Shown: positions 1 through 12,198 of the stretch, piece after piece
Layout of the letters: each line of letters opens with the position of its first letter
How positions within the stretch are numbered: position 1 is the first letter of the stretch
DNA from: Platanthera guangdongensis
Lineage: Eukaryota; Streptophyta; Magnoliopsida; Asparagales; Orchidaceae
DNA length: 64,000 nt
Assembly (NCBI GenBank): GCA_039583875.1
Contig: CM077155.1
Coordinates: 6,250,043-6,314,042, forward strand
Direction of reading: 5' to 3'
The notes under the pieces: model-generated
The model's database searches: none
What the model saw: the letters and a program-made list of their open reading frames with translations, nothing else
What the model was told of the DNA's origin: nothing
Translations under genes and position numbers: made by a program

Positions 1-1024
1 TGTTAGCCTGAGCAGATTCATGGCCCCCTTCCATGTAGTATAAGCTAGTATGTCTCCAATCTATGGAAAATTTTAGTGGCAAATATGTATATTTCATATA
101 GTGTTGTTACGCCACTTCTTGCATGGTTTCCACCATATTTTCTCGATTTCATGTGAGTTTAAGTTTATATTTAATCCATATAGAGAATAATTCATGAAAT
201 CTGAAATGTATTAATGCTTATTCACATGTGTGGACCATTTTCCACTTTGCAAGAAGGTTATGTCAAATTTCCTTCACACATGCCCATTCAACTTAATGTG
301 CACCTTAAATCAACTAGATTAAATGATCATCATGCCCATGCAACTTAATGTTCACACACGCCCATGCAACTTAAATCAACTAGATTATCTTCATTCTTCT
401 GTCTTAGTAGTGTAGACTCAAAGTTTGATTAAATGATCATCATTAAATGTAGCAAAAGAATGTTCCTTCTCATTTTTGGACCTGCAGTGTCCCATAGACA
501 TTAGTGTGTACGGGCTCCAATGACTCGGATCTTCTGGTGGAACTATGGTTTTGGAATGATACTTTGTTCTGCTTCTCAATAATGCAATGGTCGCATCTCA
601 CTAACTTATCCATGGATATGTCAGTGATCATTATTTTCTTGTCAAGACAGTCTAGTCCCTTTTGATTGATGTGGCACAATCTCATGTTCCATAAGGAGGT
701 AGATGCTCTATCCCTAAAAGTGTTAGCCTGAGCAGATTCAGGGCCCCCTTCCATGTAGTATAAGCTAGTATGTCTCCAATCTATGGAAAATTTTAGTGGC
801 AAATATGTATATTTCATATAGTGTTGTTACGCCACTTCTTGCATGGTTTCCACCATATTTTCTCGATTTCATGTGAGTTTAAGTTTATATTTAATCCATA
901 TAGAGAATAATTCATGAAATCTGAAATGTATTAATGCTTATTCACATGTGTGGACCATTTTCCACTTTGCAAGAAGGTTATGTGAAATTTCCTTCACACA
1001 CGCCCATGCAACTTAATGTGCACC
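1..1024. repeat. Tandem duplication, period 720 bp
   Basis: Bases 1-304 and 721-1024 match almost base for base at an offset of exactly 720, with only a few substitutions and no indels. The second copy stops matching after GTGCACC at about 1024. The unit includes part of a copia reading frame on the minus strand, so the duplication arose inside an already inserted element. Between about 280 and 440 there are also shorter direct repeats of CATGCAACTTAA and TTAAATGATCATCAT. The left edge of the window cuts the array, so more copies may lie outside. Confidence 0.9.
470..817 (-). pseudogene. Copia GAG-pre-integrase fragment
   Basis: A 115-codon open stretch on the minus strand matches the zinc-binding N-terminal integrase region of Ty1/copia polyproteins. 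The signature is SLWNMRLCHINQKGLDCL (normally LWHxRLGH), followed by CDHCIIEKQ and a VHTNVYG segment equivalent to the first catalytic region, where the usual HTD is HTN. The first His of the HHCC set is Asn. It is truncated at both ends and is probably downstream sequence of the gag/protease remnant at 2.2-3.6 kb, separated from it by about 1.1 kb of unrelated DNA. Family call is secure; function is lost. Confidence 0.8.
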
Positions 1025-1724
1025 CATGTGCTGGCACAATTCATTTTGCATAGTAATGGGCTACATTTCTTGTTGCAGGATTGGTGCACGTGCATATTTC
1101 TCCATACATGCGTGTGCGCTTAATGTGCGGGTAGTGTGCGCGTTCAATGCCCGTTTTTGGAAACAAAAATCAAGCGTTATGCAATTGCACGTATAATTTC
1201 TTCACGCATGTGTGCATATTACTATTTATACATAAGTGCGACCAATACTTCATCTTGACAGTTCTGGCCCACTTTTCTTCATGCATGCACATGCGGTTTT
1301 TTGTGCATGTTGTTCCTAAATCAGTATAAATAGACATTTAGGTTTTCTGGAAAAAAAACATAATTCAGTCCATCGTTTTCCACTTCCAGCAATTCTCTCA
1401 GCTCTATCCAAGGTGTTCTTTCTCCTTCCAAGCCATTGCACGTTCCATTTATGGATTTATGCAGCAAGGGGAGACTGATAGAGTATTTATGAGCTTAAGT
1501 AGAGGTGTATGGAGCGTTGTGAAGAAAAGATGGGCATTTGGAGGTTGGTGACAACTCCTCTTGATCCCGGACCCTAGATGTTATCCAAGGTTGTATTTTA
1601 GAAGATAGAGTATAAGTTCACTTCTTTTCCCTCTATGGTTGAGGAAAGACTTTTCATTCTTGTCATAGCTCCGGTGCTACCCTCGCCAAATCCACAATCC
1701 CCTTTATTTTTCAATATGTTTAAT
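1025..1724. other. AT-rich interval, no gene recognised
   Basis: No convincing coding sequence. The stretch is rich in GTGCATGTG-type words, and a TATAAATA word lies at 1325-1332. The 60-codon frame at 1147-1329 shows no family features. The interval separates the two parts of the copia remnant and is probably a later insertion, but I could not find its ends. Confidence 0.5.
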
Positions 1725-1950
1725 GGCCTTGATTAAATTTAATGTTTAAAGAATTGATAATCATGTCTAGCTATATGTACTTGTACATGTAATTGGATAT
1801 TGGTTACAATCATTATTTTTAATATTGGAAGTGGATATGGCCTTGATTACATTTAATGTTTAAAGAATTGATAATCAAGTCTAGCTATATATACTTGTAC
1901 ATGCAATTGGATATTGGTTGCAATCATTATTTTTAATATTGGAAGTGGAT
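1725..1950. repeat. Two tandem copies of a 114 bp AT-rich unit
   Basis: The unit beginning GGCCTTGATTAAATTTAATG at 1725 is repeated from 1839 with a few substitutions. The copies are 1725-1838 and 1839-1950. No coding potential. It lies inside the interval that splits the copia remnant. Confidence 0.9.
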
Positions 1951-2184
1951 TTCATCATATGTTTTGTGCTCTGAATGTTTGTTGCTTAGATTGATAATGA
2001 TGGTAATTTGGGTTTGTAATTATAGTTAAACTCTCTATTTAACAATTAGCTTAGTTAACCAAAGGTTTAGGAATTTCTAATATCTTCACCCGCACTCCAT
2101 GTGATTCGATACTCGGAGGTAATCCTTCATTTTATTACTTCGATTGGTACACTGATGATGATATTCTATCGGGATAACGACTGT

Positions 2185-3575
2185 TGCAGTTAAGCGGACA
2201 ATGGCCCTCTAATCGACTTCCAAAAATCTCTACCAAAGACACTCAAATGTCATTTATCACTGAGATTTCCAATGGAAACAATATTGAAGCTGATGTTACG
2301 TATGTTGTGCACATCCCTTAAGATCAACAATCCTCCTGTGCTTATTTTTGGATGCATGTCTCCCCTTCTGATAACATTAGATAAGGCATTGGTACTCATT
2401 CTAAGCACTATACAGTAATGAGTAGTGCATGTGGCAAATAACTCCTAATTGTGTGAGACATGTGCAGAAGTCCTAGAATCAACAATCTAACTTTGTTCAT
2501 CATAGGAGAGTACAACAAAGATATCATTTCCAATAATGATAACATCGTCCTCCTTTGTAGATACAGTAGCTGCATTGTAAATCTCCTTCCTATCATCAGT
2601 AGACATTCACTTCTCCTCTCATCATTTTTCAGAGAATAACAGAACTTCTTAATATACTCCTACTTATGATAATAGTGATACTCCACATTCTTATAACATG
2701 ACTTAAACTTTCCCCTCCTTTGGATTGTCTCACTCTTCCTTCCTTTGTTCTCACTCCTACCTCTCCCCATGGGCTCAGTGTACAGAATAGTAAATCATGA
2801 AGAAGATCGTTAATGTCCTTGAGACTTTCTCCTCACCTCCTCATTCAGGTTGTCAATCTCGGAAATCTCCATAATAATACTGCCCTCAAGAGAGATGTTA
2901 ATTAGGGAAACTCTAATCATCGCCCATGAGTCACGAATGGATTTTAGTAGCCATAATACGTTGACTTCGTCCTCAAAGGTCACATTCATAGTAGTCAATC
3001 AATCAATAATATCCCGAAACTCGTTCACATGATCCAGGATAAAGGATCCCTCTTTGTTTCTGAACACTCATAGCTTCTTTAGCAAATACAATTTGTCGAT
3101 GCTAGTACTCTTGACATACAACATCTTTAAGATCTTCCATAGTATCTTCGCATCAAAGATACTGGTAATATGATTGTATATGTTTTGCTCCACGAAATGT
3201 CTAATGAATCCGTATAGCTTCTAGTGCTTCTCTTTCCACTTATTGAGATTCATATCTTATGACTTTTCATCAAAGATAGGAGCATGCCAGCAATTAATAT
3301 AGATGAAATTTTTCATCAATAAGTGTCACTGGGGTAGTTCATATCAATTAATTTCACCATTAACTTAGAACTCGAATCTGAACAAATTACATCATGCTCT
3401 ATCACTAGTACCACTAACTTTAGTTTCTTAAATTGATTCTTTTATAGAATGCAATTTGAGAGAATAGCCAGAGGACCAATGGTCGTGAAGTACTACACCT
3501 AATTAAAACTTGAAATATCTAATCAGTTCATCTCAAAACTCAAATAGTTCATCCTGATGAGTGTTATAATAATAA
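2185..3575 (-). pseudogene. Decayed copia gag-protease region (Tnt1-like)
   Basis: Read on the minus strand, this keeps the order of a Tnt1-type copia polyprotein. A UBN2-type gag segment at about 3140-2815 contains KSTSIDKLYLLKKL, then VNVLWLLKSIRDSW, then LNEEVRRKSQG. A basic region with a degraded zinc knuckle follows at about 2760-2610. The aspartic protease lies at about 2500-2190, with the active site as VDSRTSAHVS (normally VDSGAS) and a later RDVHNIRNISFNIVSIGNL strand. Many in-frame stops interrupt it. The Gly to Arg change at the protease active site would abolish activity by itself. It lies just inside a primer-binding-site-like sequence at 3582-3594. Confidence 0.75.
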
Positions 3576-3581
3576 ACTTAT

Positions 3582-3780
3582 CTCTAATACCACTTATTGG
3601 GCTAGAGATCACACAAGCCTGACTAGAGCACCGACAAATTAGTTTGAGCAATGACCTACATGACTGTTAAGTGGCATGCTAATACACAACCAAAAATATA
3701 ACTCAAAATAATAAAATAAGTGACAGATATATTTAACATGGAAACTACATCCTGGTCAAGCACCACATGATCACCTTGAT
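3582..3780 (-). mobile_element. Copia PBS and truncated 5' LTR remnant
   Basis: CTCTAATACCACT at 3582-3594 is the reverse complement of a decayed initiator-Met-tRNA primer binding site (TGGTATCAGAG type). The sequence to its right, up to the start of Helitron similarity at about 3781, contains TTTAACATGGAAACTACATC. This resembles the AACGTGGAAA block common in U5 regions of plant copia LTRs. It is read as the 5' LTR of the minus-strand copia remnant, cut by the Helitron junction. LTR ends were not identified. Confidence 0.45.
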
Positions 3781-4400
3781 TTGTTGGCTATGTCCTTTCA
3801 CTCAAAATGTGAAAAATTAACAGATGATAACTTTCATAAATTGGTTTTGGGAAAGATAGTTAGACACATTCATGTCATCAAATTTCAAAAGCGGGGTTTG
3901 CCCTACATCTATATGTTGATAAAATTTGATGATGATGATGATGACAGCTTAAATAGCCTAGAGGGATATGACTACATAGTTAGAGTAGAGATTTTGTCTA
4001 CAAATATAAAATGAGATTCACACAAAGTTATTATTAGCTTAAAGATACATGGGACATGTGGAAATTACAAGCCTAATGTGCCTTGCAGGAAGAATTCAAG
4101 TTGCAAAAACAGTTATCCAAAGCCATATATATAATGTACAACCCAGGTATTGATTCGTATTCACCATACAAGAGACGAAGGAACAACAATAATGTTCAAA
4201 CCATTCTTGGGGAACAAAATATTGTAAACAACAATTGGATAGTTGATAACTTCTCGCAAAAAGTTATTTTGATCCATATTTTTAATCATGTGTCTGTAAT
4301 ATTTGTTAAATATGAGGTAAAATGTGTTTAACATGAGTAATTTAGAAGTTGATGTAAGTTTGGGTATTATCGTCATTTTCGTATATTTTTTCACAAAAAT
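3781..4400 (+). pseudogene. Helitron Rep/helicase, N-terminal part, decayed
   Basis: The first 77 codons match the Helitron-like N-terminal (Rep) domain: GKIVRHIHVIKFQKRGLP, then YDYIVRVEI. A second piece around 4164-4331 contains YKRRR and NNNWIVDNF, equivalent to the VYRRR and DNRWVVPYN segments. The HUH metal-binding motif, normally PHxH after RGL, reads PYIY at 3901-3912. Both His are therefore Tyr, each explicable by a C to T change, and Rep activity is lost. Frameshifts separate the pieces. Similarity resumes at 6.4 kb after an insertion. Confidence 0.75.
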
Positions 4401-4444
4401 TCTAAAGTATCCACCTTGAAGGATTGAAAATGAAGTCAATTAAT

Positions 4445-4600
4445 TAAATGCAGAGAAATATGTTGCAGCATATTATAGCAGTTCAAAAAATTTTGTTACA
4501 ACATATTATTTGTTGTTTGGTGTAGAAAAATATGTTGCAACATTTTTTCGCAGTTTAGAGAAATATGTTGCAACAAATTAGTGGGAACTTAAATTCAAAA
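4445..4600. repeat. Short dispersed ATGTTGCARCA repeats
   Basis: Three or four copies of a GAAATATGTTGCAACA-like word occur within 150 bp in an AT-rich setting. The repeated TGTTGCAACA core is self-complementary. Function unknown. The 4600-4920 stretch that follows holds no recognised feature. Confidence 0.55.
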
Positions 4601-4920
4601 TTCAAAAACTATCAAATTTGGGCAGTTACAATAGCAAGGAGAGACATTTTTTTCAACAATTAAAAGATTCCTAATGGTGAGGGAAGTCCATAAAGGAGAT
4701 AAGGAGAGATGAATCAGGGTTTTTTCATCATCTTTTCATCAATTTTCAAAGAGAGGAACTAGGATTTTGAAGAAGAAGAGGGAGACATGCCGGATCTCCA
4801 TCGAAGAGAGGATTTGCGAAATTCTGAGTACAATTTCTTGCAACATTTAGATCTCTAAATATCATGTCTTGTAAGATTTCTCTAATTTTGTTGTGAGATC
4901 CTAGTTGTTGAAATTGAAGA

Positions 4921-5640
4921 TTGGTCTCAAGAAGAGTTCAGGCCCACAGGGGGGATAGCTTGCACCTACTTCTCCTGATTAAGAGCTCTTGACTGTCGGC
5001 TGAGAATTAAGAATAAACCATGGGCTACAGCTCGGAGGTCCCACCACACACCCAGAAGACTGAAGAGAATTTTCACTCCCTAGACAATGTTGTGCTAGGC
5101 ACCTTGGAGGGCACCTGAAGTCAACCCAAAGCTGACCAAGGGAGGAAGATGCCAAAGGAAAAAAGGATCCCTCTGAAGGTGCCCTTAAGGGTCTATTTAT
5201 AGTTTTCAAGTCTGGTCTGCCAAAAGAAAAATCTCGCCTCCTAATTCTATTATACGCAGCCCAAAGTGGTTTGCCAACAGTGGAATCATGCTGTTTGGAG
5301 AGGCTATTAGCATACCAACATTGGTACCCTGGTAAAATCACTTTTAAGTGAGTGGTTTGTGCTACTTCCACTCACCTGGGTCAGCGAGTGCCTGAATGAA
5401 GATGGCACTCACTGCTAACTTAGGGTCTTGGGCGAGTGTGAGCCTGGTTACCCTGCTTACCTCTCCCCTACCTCGATCCTGGGGTGAGTATAGGACAAAG
5501 TGCCCCACTCGTCCCCACGCTCTTAGCTTTTTTGCCTAAGCAAGTTAGTGTGGGATTTCGCCCTACTCGATCGTCCGACTCGCCTGAGACCAAAATTGCC
5601 CCCCCCCCCCCCTCCACCTTGATTCCGCTCTAAGGGATCC
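4921..5640 (-). mobile_element. LTR-like fragment interrupting the Helitron
   Basis: This is a non-coding block of higher GC than its surroundings. It carries CTATTTATAG at about 5200, which is TATAAATA on the minus strand, and many short CACTCGCC/GCGAGTG words like those in the Tat-type LTR at 14.1-14.7 kb. A C14 tract at 5599-5612 could be a polypurine tract on the minus strand. The 130-codon minus frame at 4979-5371 has no recognisable domain. It is best read as an LTR remnant inserted into the Helitron; exact termini and family are not established. Confidence 0.4.
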
Positions 5641-6380
5641 ACTCAGTGAATACGGTGTTGTACACTAGTATCATGAACTAATCTCTTAAATTTTATCTTT
5701 TGAGAGTACTTTGTTCTATTTTGATATGATTTTTATTTTTGTTTAAGAGATTTTGGTATTGTATCTTTATTGAGTTTTTGATCTTGAAAGTAAAACTTTT
5801 TTATTATATTTTCATTATCGACTCTGCTTCGAGATTTGAGAGATGAGACGCGTGAGTCTATGGATGAAGATTATCTTACTATACTTCGATATTTGAGAGA
5901 TGAGTTGCGTAAATCTTTAAACAAAGTTTTTGGTTCTTTTTACTGTGCTTTGAGATTCGAAAGAGCAGAGGTGTAAGTGTATCATCAACTCAATATAGCA
6001 AATAATTATATTAGCAACTTTGATTATTATTATTATTATTATTATTCATTTTGCTTGAGTTAGAGATGACAAGAGAAAGGAGGAATATAGTGATTTCTAA
6101 TATCGAGAGATACAGATCTTTGTCTTAAAATTATTGTAGGATAGTGCACCAAGCTTTCTCATAAATATTTTTTAACGATCCATCACAATAGACACGGGAA
6201 ATATAAATACAAAATTGTTCTCTTATAAGTGATAAAAAGTATTTTTAGGAAGTCATTGTTAATTTTCTTTAGAGTTTTAACTTATTTTTGAAATCTCTCA
6301 ATTTGATTAACTTGGATTTAAAGAAAAGGTTAGTTGGTATTTGCAAACATTGATTAATCACTTCTCCATGTGAACGGTCT
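5641..6380. other. AT-rich non-coding DNA with short tandem repeats
   Basis: No gene is visible. A roughly 60 bp unit containing TTTGAGAGATGAG recurs near 5830, 5890 and 5950 with strong divergence. An (ATT)n microsatellite of about eight units lies near 6024-6047. Confidence 0.6.
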
Positions 6381-8720
6381 TTACTCATTTTGTATTACTT
6401 GACCGACATGTGTACTTACATAATTTACACATCCGTTTTAGGCTAGTTCCTTATAATCATTATTTGCTAATAAAGTATGACTATAATATAAACGTTGAAA
6501 TATGTAGCAACATCAAGAGAATCAAGTATTTTACAAATATGTTTATAAAGGGTCATACCACATTTCATTTGAGATCTGACCAGCGCCAAATTACAACGAA
6601 GTAAATATGTTGACGTTCAGTGGATTTGTGCACCTGAGGCAACGCGAAAGATTTTAAAATTTGAGATGGCAAGAATGCACCCTTTTATTACCCAATTGCA
6701 AATAAATTTGCCAGACTTGCATTAAGTTCAATTCAACAACGCCCAGAGAATATCGACTGTACATGCAAATCAATGAAATTCACAGACTGTGCTAACATAG
6801 TTCTTTCACATATAAAAGAACACCCAGGAGAATTTTAGGTACTTATAAAGAGACTTTCCAAAATATATATAGATGACTAACAAATCAACGCAAGTGGGCA
6901 CTGAGATGCACAGATACTAAGGTCATTAGAAGAATTTATTCAGTTTTTCCAATCGAGGGTAAGTGGTTTTATCGACATTTGTTTCTAAATCGTATTGCTG
7001 GACCCAGCTCCTTCCAATATCTTCAAACTGTTGGTGGCGTTAGATATCCAACATTCAAGGAGGCACCCGAAAATTTTGGTATTCTAGAAGAAGATAACAT
7101 TCGTGATTGCCTATCTGAAGCAAGGAGTTTCAAAATGCCTTCGAGTTTGAGATGATTATTCATAACTATTTTGTTATATCGTGCACCAACTTCCGAAGAG
7201 AAATATGGGATGAAAATTTTAAAAGCATGATTGAGGATTATGCATGTTCAAGCAATTCGAGTGAAACATATTTCAGAAATAAGTTGCTAACTGAATCAGA
7301 TGGAATTCTACAACAACACAAACGAGGCATAAAGGATTTTGACCTACAACACATATCTAAAGGTTATGGAAATTTACATGATTTTTCAAGCCTAACAGAA
7401 CATGAGTTGTCAATACCAATTTTAGAAGATGATTTAAATTCAGTCAGTGGTCCTAACACTGCTCAATTATCTGCATTTAACTTTATCATTGCATCAATTT
7501 AAGGAAAAATCAAAGTGGTGTTTACTTTATTGACGAACTCGGGGGACTGGAAAGACGTTCCTATATCGATAGTTAATGGCCAACTTTTGAAAAGATTGTC
7601 ATATTATTTTAACCAAAACTTATTCAGGTATTGCAACTAATCTACTTCCTGCGGTACGGGTAGCTCATTCTAAATTTAGAATTCCAATTGACTTTGAATC
7701 TAAGTCCACTTGCCACATTGGAAAACAATCTGATTACATGTACTAATAGAACAATCATCCATAATAATTTGGAATGAAACATTGATGGCCCATAAGAAGG
7801 CATTGTTAGTTGTTGATCATTCATTCAAAGACATACTTGGGGTAAATAAGCCTTTTGGTGGTAAGGTTTTAATCATGGGGGGGTGATTTTCGATAAATGA
7901 TGCATGTCATCTTAAATGGAATCAAAGCACTGATGATCAGTTCAAGCACTGCTGACATTCAAAATTCTTCATTTAACTGAAAATATAAGGGAACTAGAAG
8001 ATGAAGGTTTCTCCAATTTTTTGTTGCAGGTTGGTAATGGAGTGGAGACAACTAATGACTTATCCTAGTTTAAGCTTCAAGAATCAGGATACGAATTATA
8101 TGGACGGTCGGGCAATAATAACTCCACTTAATGAAGATGTTAGTTTATTAAATGAAAGGTTTCTTGCTATTTCTGCTAGTGAAAAATTTAGTTACTACTC
8201 ATTTGATTCCGTGACTAAGGACATACGCAATTTGAACTTACCATAGTTCTTGAATTCCCTAAACCCCCTAAAGCTGAGGTGCCCTATCATGCTGCTTAGA
8301 AACATAGATTCTAAAATTGGGTTATGCAATGAAACAAAACTTAAATGTGTTCGTTTCTCAAGAAATGTCATCGAAGCTGAAATTTTGAATGGGCATTTTA
8401 GTAACCTGATGATGTTTATCCCACACAAACCATTAAATAGTGTCCTTGATGCAAAAATGTCGTTCCAGCTCATTTGAAAAGAGTCTCAATTCGCTTGAGC
8501 TGTGAGCGACAATAAACAAATCTCAGGGACAAACAATTAATAATGTCGTGATATATCTTCAAGTCATGTGTTTAGTCACAGACAATTATATGTTGCATTA
8601 CGAATGAGTGTTTAGGAGAAAAAATACAAAGGTCTTGGTAAAAAACGGATCAACATCAACACTAGAAATGTTGTGTTCAAAGAAATTTTTGCCAAATTTC
8701 TGACAAACAACGCCGAATAG
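6381..8720 (+). pseudogene. Helitron helicase, central and C-terminal part, decayed
   Basis: Successive blocks in shifting plus-strand frames follow a plant Helitron Rep-helicase in order. At 6410-6604, YNINVEICSNIKRIKYF and FIKGH (Rep tyrosine region). At about 6605-6740, an APEATRKILKFEMARMHP block. At 6950-7150, GPSSFQYL and GGVRYPTFKE. At 7152-7502, FRREIWDENFKSM. At about 7650-7740, VAHSKFRIPIDFESKSTC. At about 7750-7890, SIIWNETLMAHKKAL and KPFGGKVLIMGG (helicase motif II region). At 8250-8440, CPIMLLRNIDSKIGLCN and FSRNVIEAEIL. At 8509-8544, TINKSQGQTINN. At about 8670-8700, NVVFKEIFAKF. The coding order is complete to the C-terminus but broken by many stops and frameshifts. Neither a Helitron 5' TC end nor a 3' hairpin-CTRR end was found. 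Confidence 0.8.
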
Positions 8721-9047
8721 TGAAGGTAACACATGTTTTGAAATTCACTCCTAAAATTAAAATACATTCCATATAGATACATAGATTTGTCTTAAATTTA
8801 TTGAATATTCACTCTACTGCTCTACTCATGAGAAAACTTAGGTAAAATTTCTCTGATCCATTCTATATAGGTATATTTCAAAATTAAAATACATGTTTTG
8901 AAATTTACTCCTAAAATTAAAATACATGCTTGAACATTTACCTTTTTCTTTGTTTTAGTATTCAAAATGCGCATAACTGAAAGCATAGATATTTATCTAT
9001 TAACTATAGTCTAAGCCTTGTACAGATGTGCTCTGCACATCATTTTT
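8721..9047. other. AT-rich flank with a short duplication
   Basis: No gene. A word of about 40 bp, containing ACTCCTAAAATTAAAATACA, occurs at about 8735-8770 and again at about 8895-8930. It is probably the 3' flank of the Helitron coding region. Confidence 0.5.
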
Positions 9048-9579
9048 GTTCACTACAACATTTTTGGTCTTTAGCAACACCTGACTTGGCAACAGTTATA
9101 AAAATGTTGCCTAAACTTTGTTAGAAAACAGTTTAGAAGTGTTGCAATAGATTTACATGTTTAGGCAACACTTTCTGTGCAACATTCAAAAAACTGTTCT
9201 TTATTCACTTATATGTAACATTTTAGACATGTTGCCCTTGAGGATTCACTTTAGACAACAATTATGATATCTATTTACTTAAAAATTAATTTGTAATATT
9301 TTTAAAGTGTTGCCTAAAGAATACTTTATGATTAACCAAAATATGAACATAGGACACATTTTTGAGGTTTTGTTAAAAATCGTTGTCGCTAGTTTTCTAT
9401 ATAGCGACCTTGTTAGATTTTTAAATTTTGTTAAAAATCATGACTCCACATTTATTGAGACATTTTAAAAAGGGTCATCGTTGTTAGTTTTCTATGTAGC
9501 TACTCGAGATTTTAATTAACTTATATCGGGATTTAAATTTTTTCAAGTTGTGGAACACTTCCAGTTCTCTTGTTTCTCA

Positions 9580-10120
9580 CACCGGTTTTGCCCACGTAAG
9601 TTTAGAGGAATCGAAGTGTGAATCCCTCCGACATATCCGGCGCCGACGACAGCGGGGGTCCGGGGGTGGTAGCCCCCGGCGGAGGTCCCGCTGACCGGAC
9701 AGCGGGCAGGGGTCCAGGGGATCTGCCCGTTTTTCGTTCGAATCAAAAATAGTGACTTCACATTAATTAATTAACCTAATTAACCTACCCACGATATTTT
9801 TCACGGCTATGATGTCAAGCCGCGTTCGGGCGTGTTTGGAAGCGTCAAAACGCCGGCCTTCATTCCTGATTTTAGGTCTCCCGCTCTCTGTTTCTCCACA
9901 CGGCGGCGATTCACATCTGCCGCTGATAATCACTGCTCGCCGCCGAGAATCGATCGACCCCCCCCCCCCCCCCCCCCCCCCGCCCCCCCGCGATTCTTCG
10001 CCGCCTAGCCTGCATCGGAAGGACAAGCTACTACGGCCACAACGCTCGACTCCGTCTTCAACCGCACTCCCTCTTCTCCGCCTAACCTACATCGGAAGGA
10101 CAAATCGACTCCAATAAAGG
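9580..10120. other. GC-rich interior of the CACTA element
   Basis: Unlike the AT-rich subterminal arms, this part is GC-rich. It contains GGGGGTCCGGGGGTGG-type words near 9655-9670 and again near 9705-9720. Open frames exist on both strands (for example 9809-10117 plus), but they read mainly through the C tract and show no domain. The segment may be captured 5' leader or repeat sequence. No function can be given. Confidence 0.4.
9958..9981. repeat. Homopolymer C24
   Basis: An uninterrupted run of 24 C is followed, after one G, by seven more C. On the minus strand this is a G-tract able in principle to form intramolecular G-quadruplex. The length should be treated with caution because homopolymers are prone to sequencing error. 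Confidence 0.8.
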
Positions 10121-10339
10121 TTTGCTCTCTTTTATTCCTATCTTCGCTTCAACTTATTAAACATACCCAGCCCTAAGCATCAACACAATTTTACATTGAT
10201 CTCTTCTCTAGCCCTTTTCCTCATCGTCAAGAAGCTTGCGCCATTGCCATAAAATCTATTCAGATTTCAGCCAACAGCCAAAATACTTGAACTGTAGGTA
10301 CGTTGATTTATTTTTCCTCTTACACTGCCCAACCACTGA

Positions 10340-10830
10340 TGTTATGTGTGTTCATGTATGTAGTAATGTGTGTGTATGTAGTAATGTGTGTGTGTGTGTG
10401 TGTGTATAATGTGTGTGTATGTAGTAATGTGTGTGTGTATGTAATGTGTGTTTGTGTGTTCATGTATGTATTTATGTGTGTGTGTGCTCATGTATGTATG
10501 TAATGTGTGTGTATGTGTTGTGTGCGTGTGTGTGTGTGTTGATTGTATGTGAATGTGCACTTGTGTGATTGCAGCACGCTGAATTTCAGCGTGCTGCAGG
10601 TGCAGCACGCTGAAATTCAGCGTGCTGCAGGTGAGTGTGTGTGTGTGTGTGTGTTGTGTGCGTGTGTGTGTGTGTGTTGATTGTGTGTGAATGTGCACTT
10701 GTGTGATTGCAGCACGCTGAAATTCAGCGTGCTGCAGGCGCAGTACGCTGAAATTCAGCGTGCTGCAGGTGAGTGTATGTGTGTGTGTTATGTGATGTGA
10801 GTGTGTGTTTGTTGAGTGTGTGTATGCACA

Positions 10831-10866
<36 letters not shown>

Positions 10867-10897
10867 CATGTATGTAGTAATGTGTGTGTATGTAGTA

Positions 10898-10930
<33 letters not shown>

Positions 10931-11790
10931 ATGTGTGTGTATGTAGTAATGTGTGTGTGTGTATGTAATGTGTGTTTGTGTGTTCATGTATGTATTTATG
11001 TGTGTGTGCTCATGTATGTATGTAATGTGTGTGTATGTGTTGATTATATGTTGTGTGTGTGTGTGAGTGTGTTCATGTATATATTTATGTGTGTGTGCTC
11101 ATGTATGTATGTAATGTGTGTGTAATGTGTGTTTGTGTGTTCATGTATGTATTTATGTGTGTGTTCATGTATGTATGTGTTGTGTGTGCTGAATTTCAGC
11201 GTGCTGCAATCACACACACACACATCACTACATACACACACATTACTACCTACATGAACACACACACACACACACACACACAAATGTGCAAACACACACT
11301 CAACAAACACACAATCACATCACATAACACACACACACACACACTCACCTGCAGCACGCTGAATTTCAGCGTGCTGCAGGGGCAGCACGCTGAAATTCAG
11401 CGTGCTGCAATCACACACACACACACATCACTACATACACACACATTACTACCTACATGAACACACACACACACACAAATGTGCAAACACACACTCAACA
11501 AACACACACTCACATCACATAACACACACACACACACACACTCACCTGCAGCACGCTGAATTTCAGCGTGCTGCGCCTCCAGCACGCTGAATTTCAGCGT
11601 GCTGCAATCACACACACACACACATTACTACCTACATGAACACACACACACACACAGACACAAATGTGCAAATACACACTCAACAAACACACACTCACAT
11701 CACATAACACACACACACACACACACTCACCTGCAGCACGCTGAATTTCAGCGTGCTGCACCTACAGCACGCTGAATTTCAGCGTGCTGC
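10340..11790. repeat. Mirrored TG / CA microsatellite with embedded palindromes
   Basis: From about 10340 to 11180 the plus strand is dominated by TGTG tracts. From about 11210 to 11740 it is dominated by CACA tracts. The two halves are therefore inverted relative to each other around about 11190. Both carry the same higher-order unit: a tract, then GTGAGTG or CACTCAC, then a palindrome. The palindrome is about 25-27 bp, built from CAGCACGCTGAA joined to its own complement. Near-complete copies start at about 10571, 10602, 10709, 10740, 11351, 11382, 11548, 11581, 11733 and 11765, usually in pairs. Partial copies lie near 11188, 11793 and 12249. Reading frames through the tracts encode only Cys/Val or Thr/His runs and are not genes. 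Confidence 0.9.
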
Positions 11791-12198
11791 AGGTGCAGCA
11801 CGTTGAGCCAAATGGTTATAAATTGTTATTTTTTGGCTGTACTGACTGAAAGTTTTAAACTTCTGAGTGCTGTGTTTGTTGTGTGCATGGTCGCTGATTA
11901 TATATTGATTTTGATGTCATTGTATTTATATATATATTATTTTACTTTGTGCAGAAAGTTCTTGAAGATGGCCGGGAAGACAAATGAGGAGTTGTAATAT
12001 GATCGATGACTTCATATCATGAAGATCATTTGATGTTTAAGTTGATTTAGATAATTTTGTTTGTGTACTGTAATATTTAAATATTTTGATGTATTTTGGT
12101 AAAATATGAGGCTACTAATGACTTGTTTAATATTTAATGATAAAACATGTGCAAAATTGTTATATATTTATGTGTTTTAAAAAATGTCTCATTATGTA

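Noticed and set aside
4979..5371. 130-codon minus frame as a protein gene
   Set aside because: No domain. It lies in an LTR-like block with a TATA word inside the frame.
9022..9040. GATGTGC-TCT-GCACATC hairpin as a Helitron 3' terminus
   Set aside because: No CTRR end follows within the expected distance; the next feature is the CACTA target site. It could be chance.
10303..11621. Long open frames of Cys/Val or Thr/His through the TG/CA tracts on both strands
   Set aside because: They are produced by the dinucleotide repeat itself and exist in several phases and both strands.
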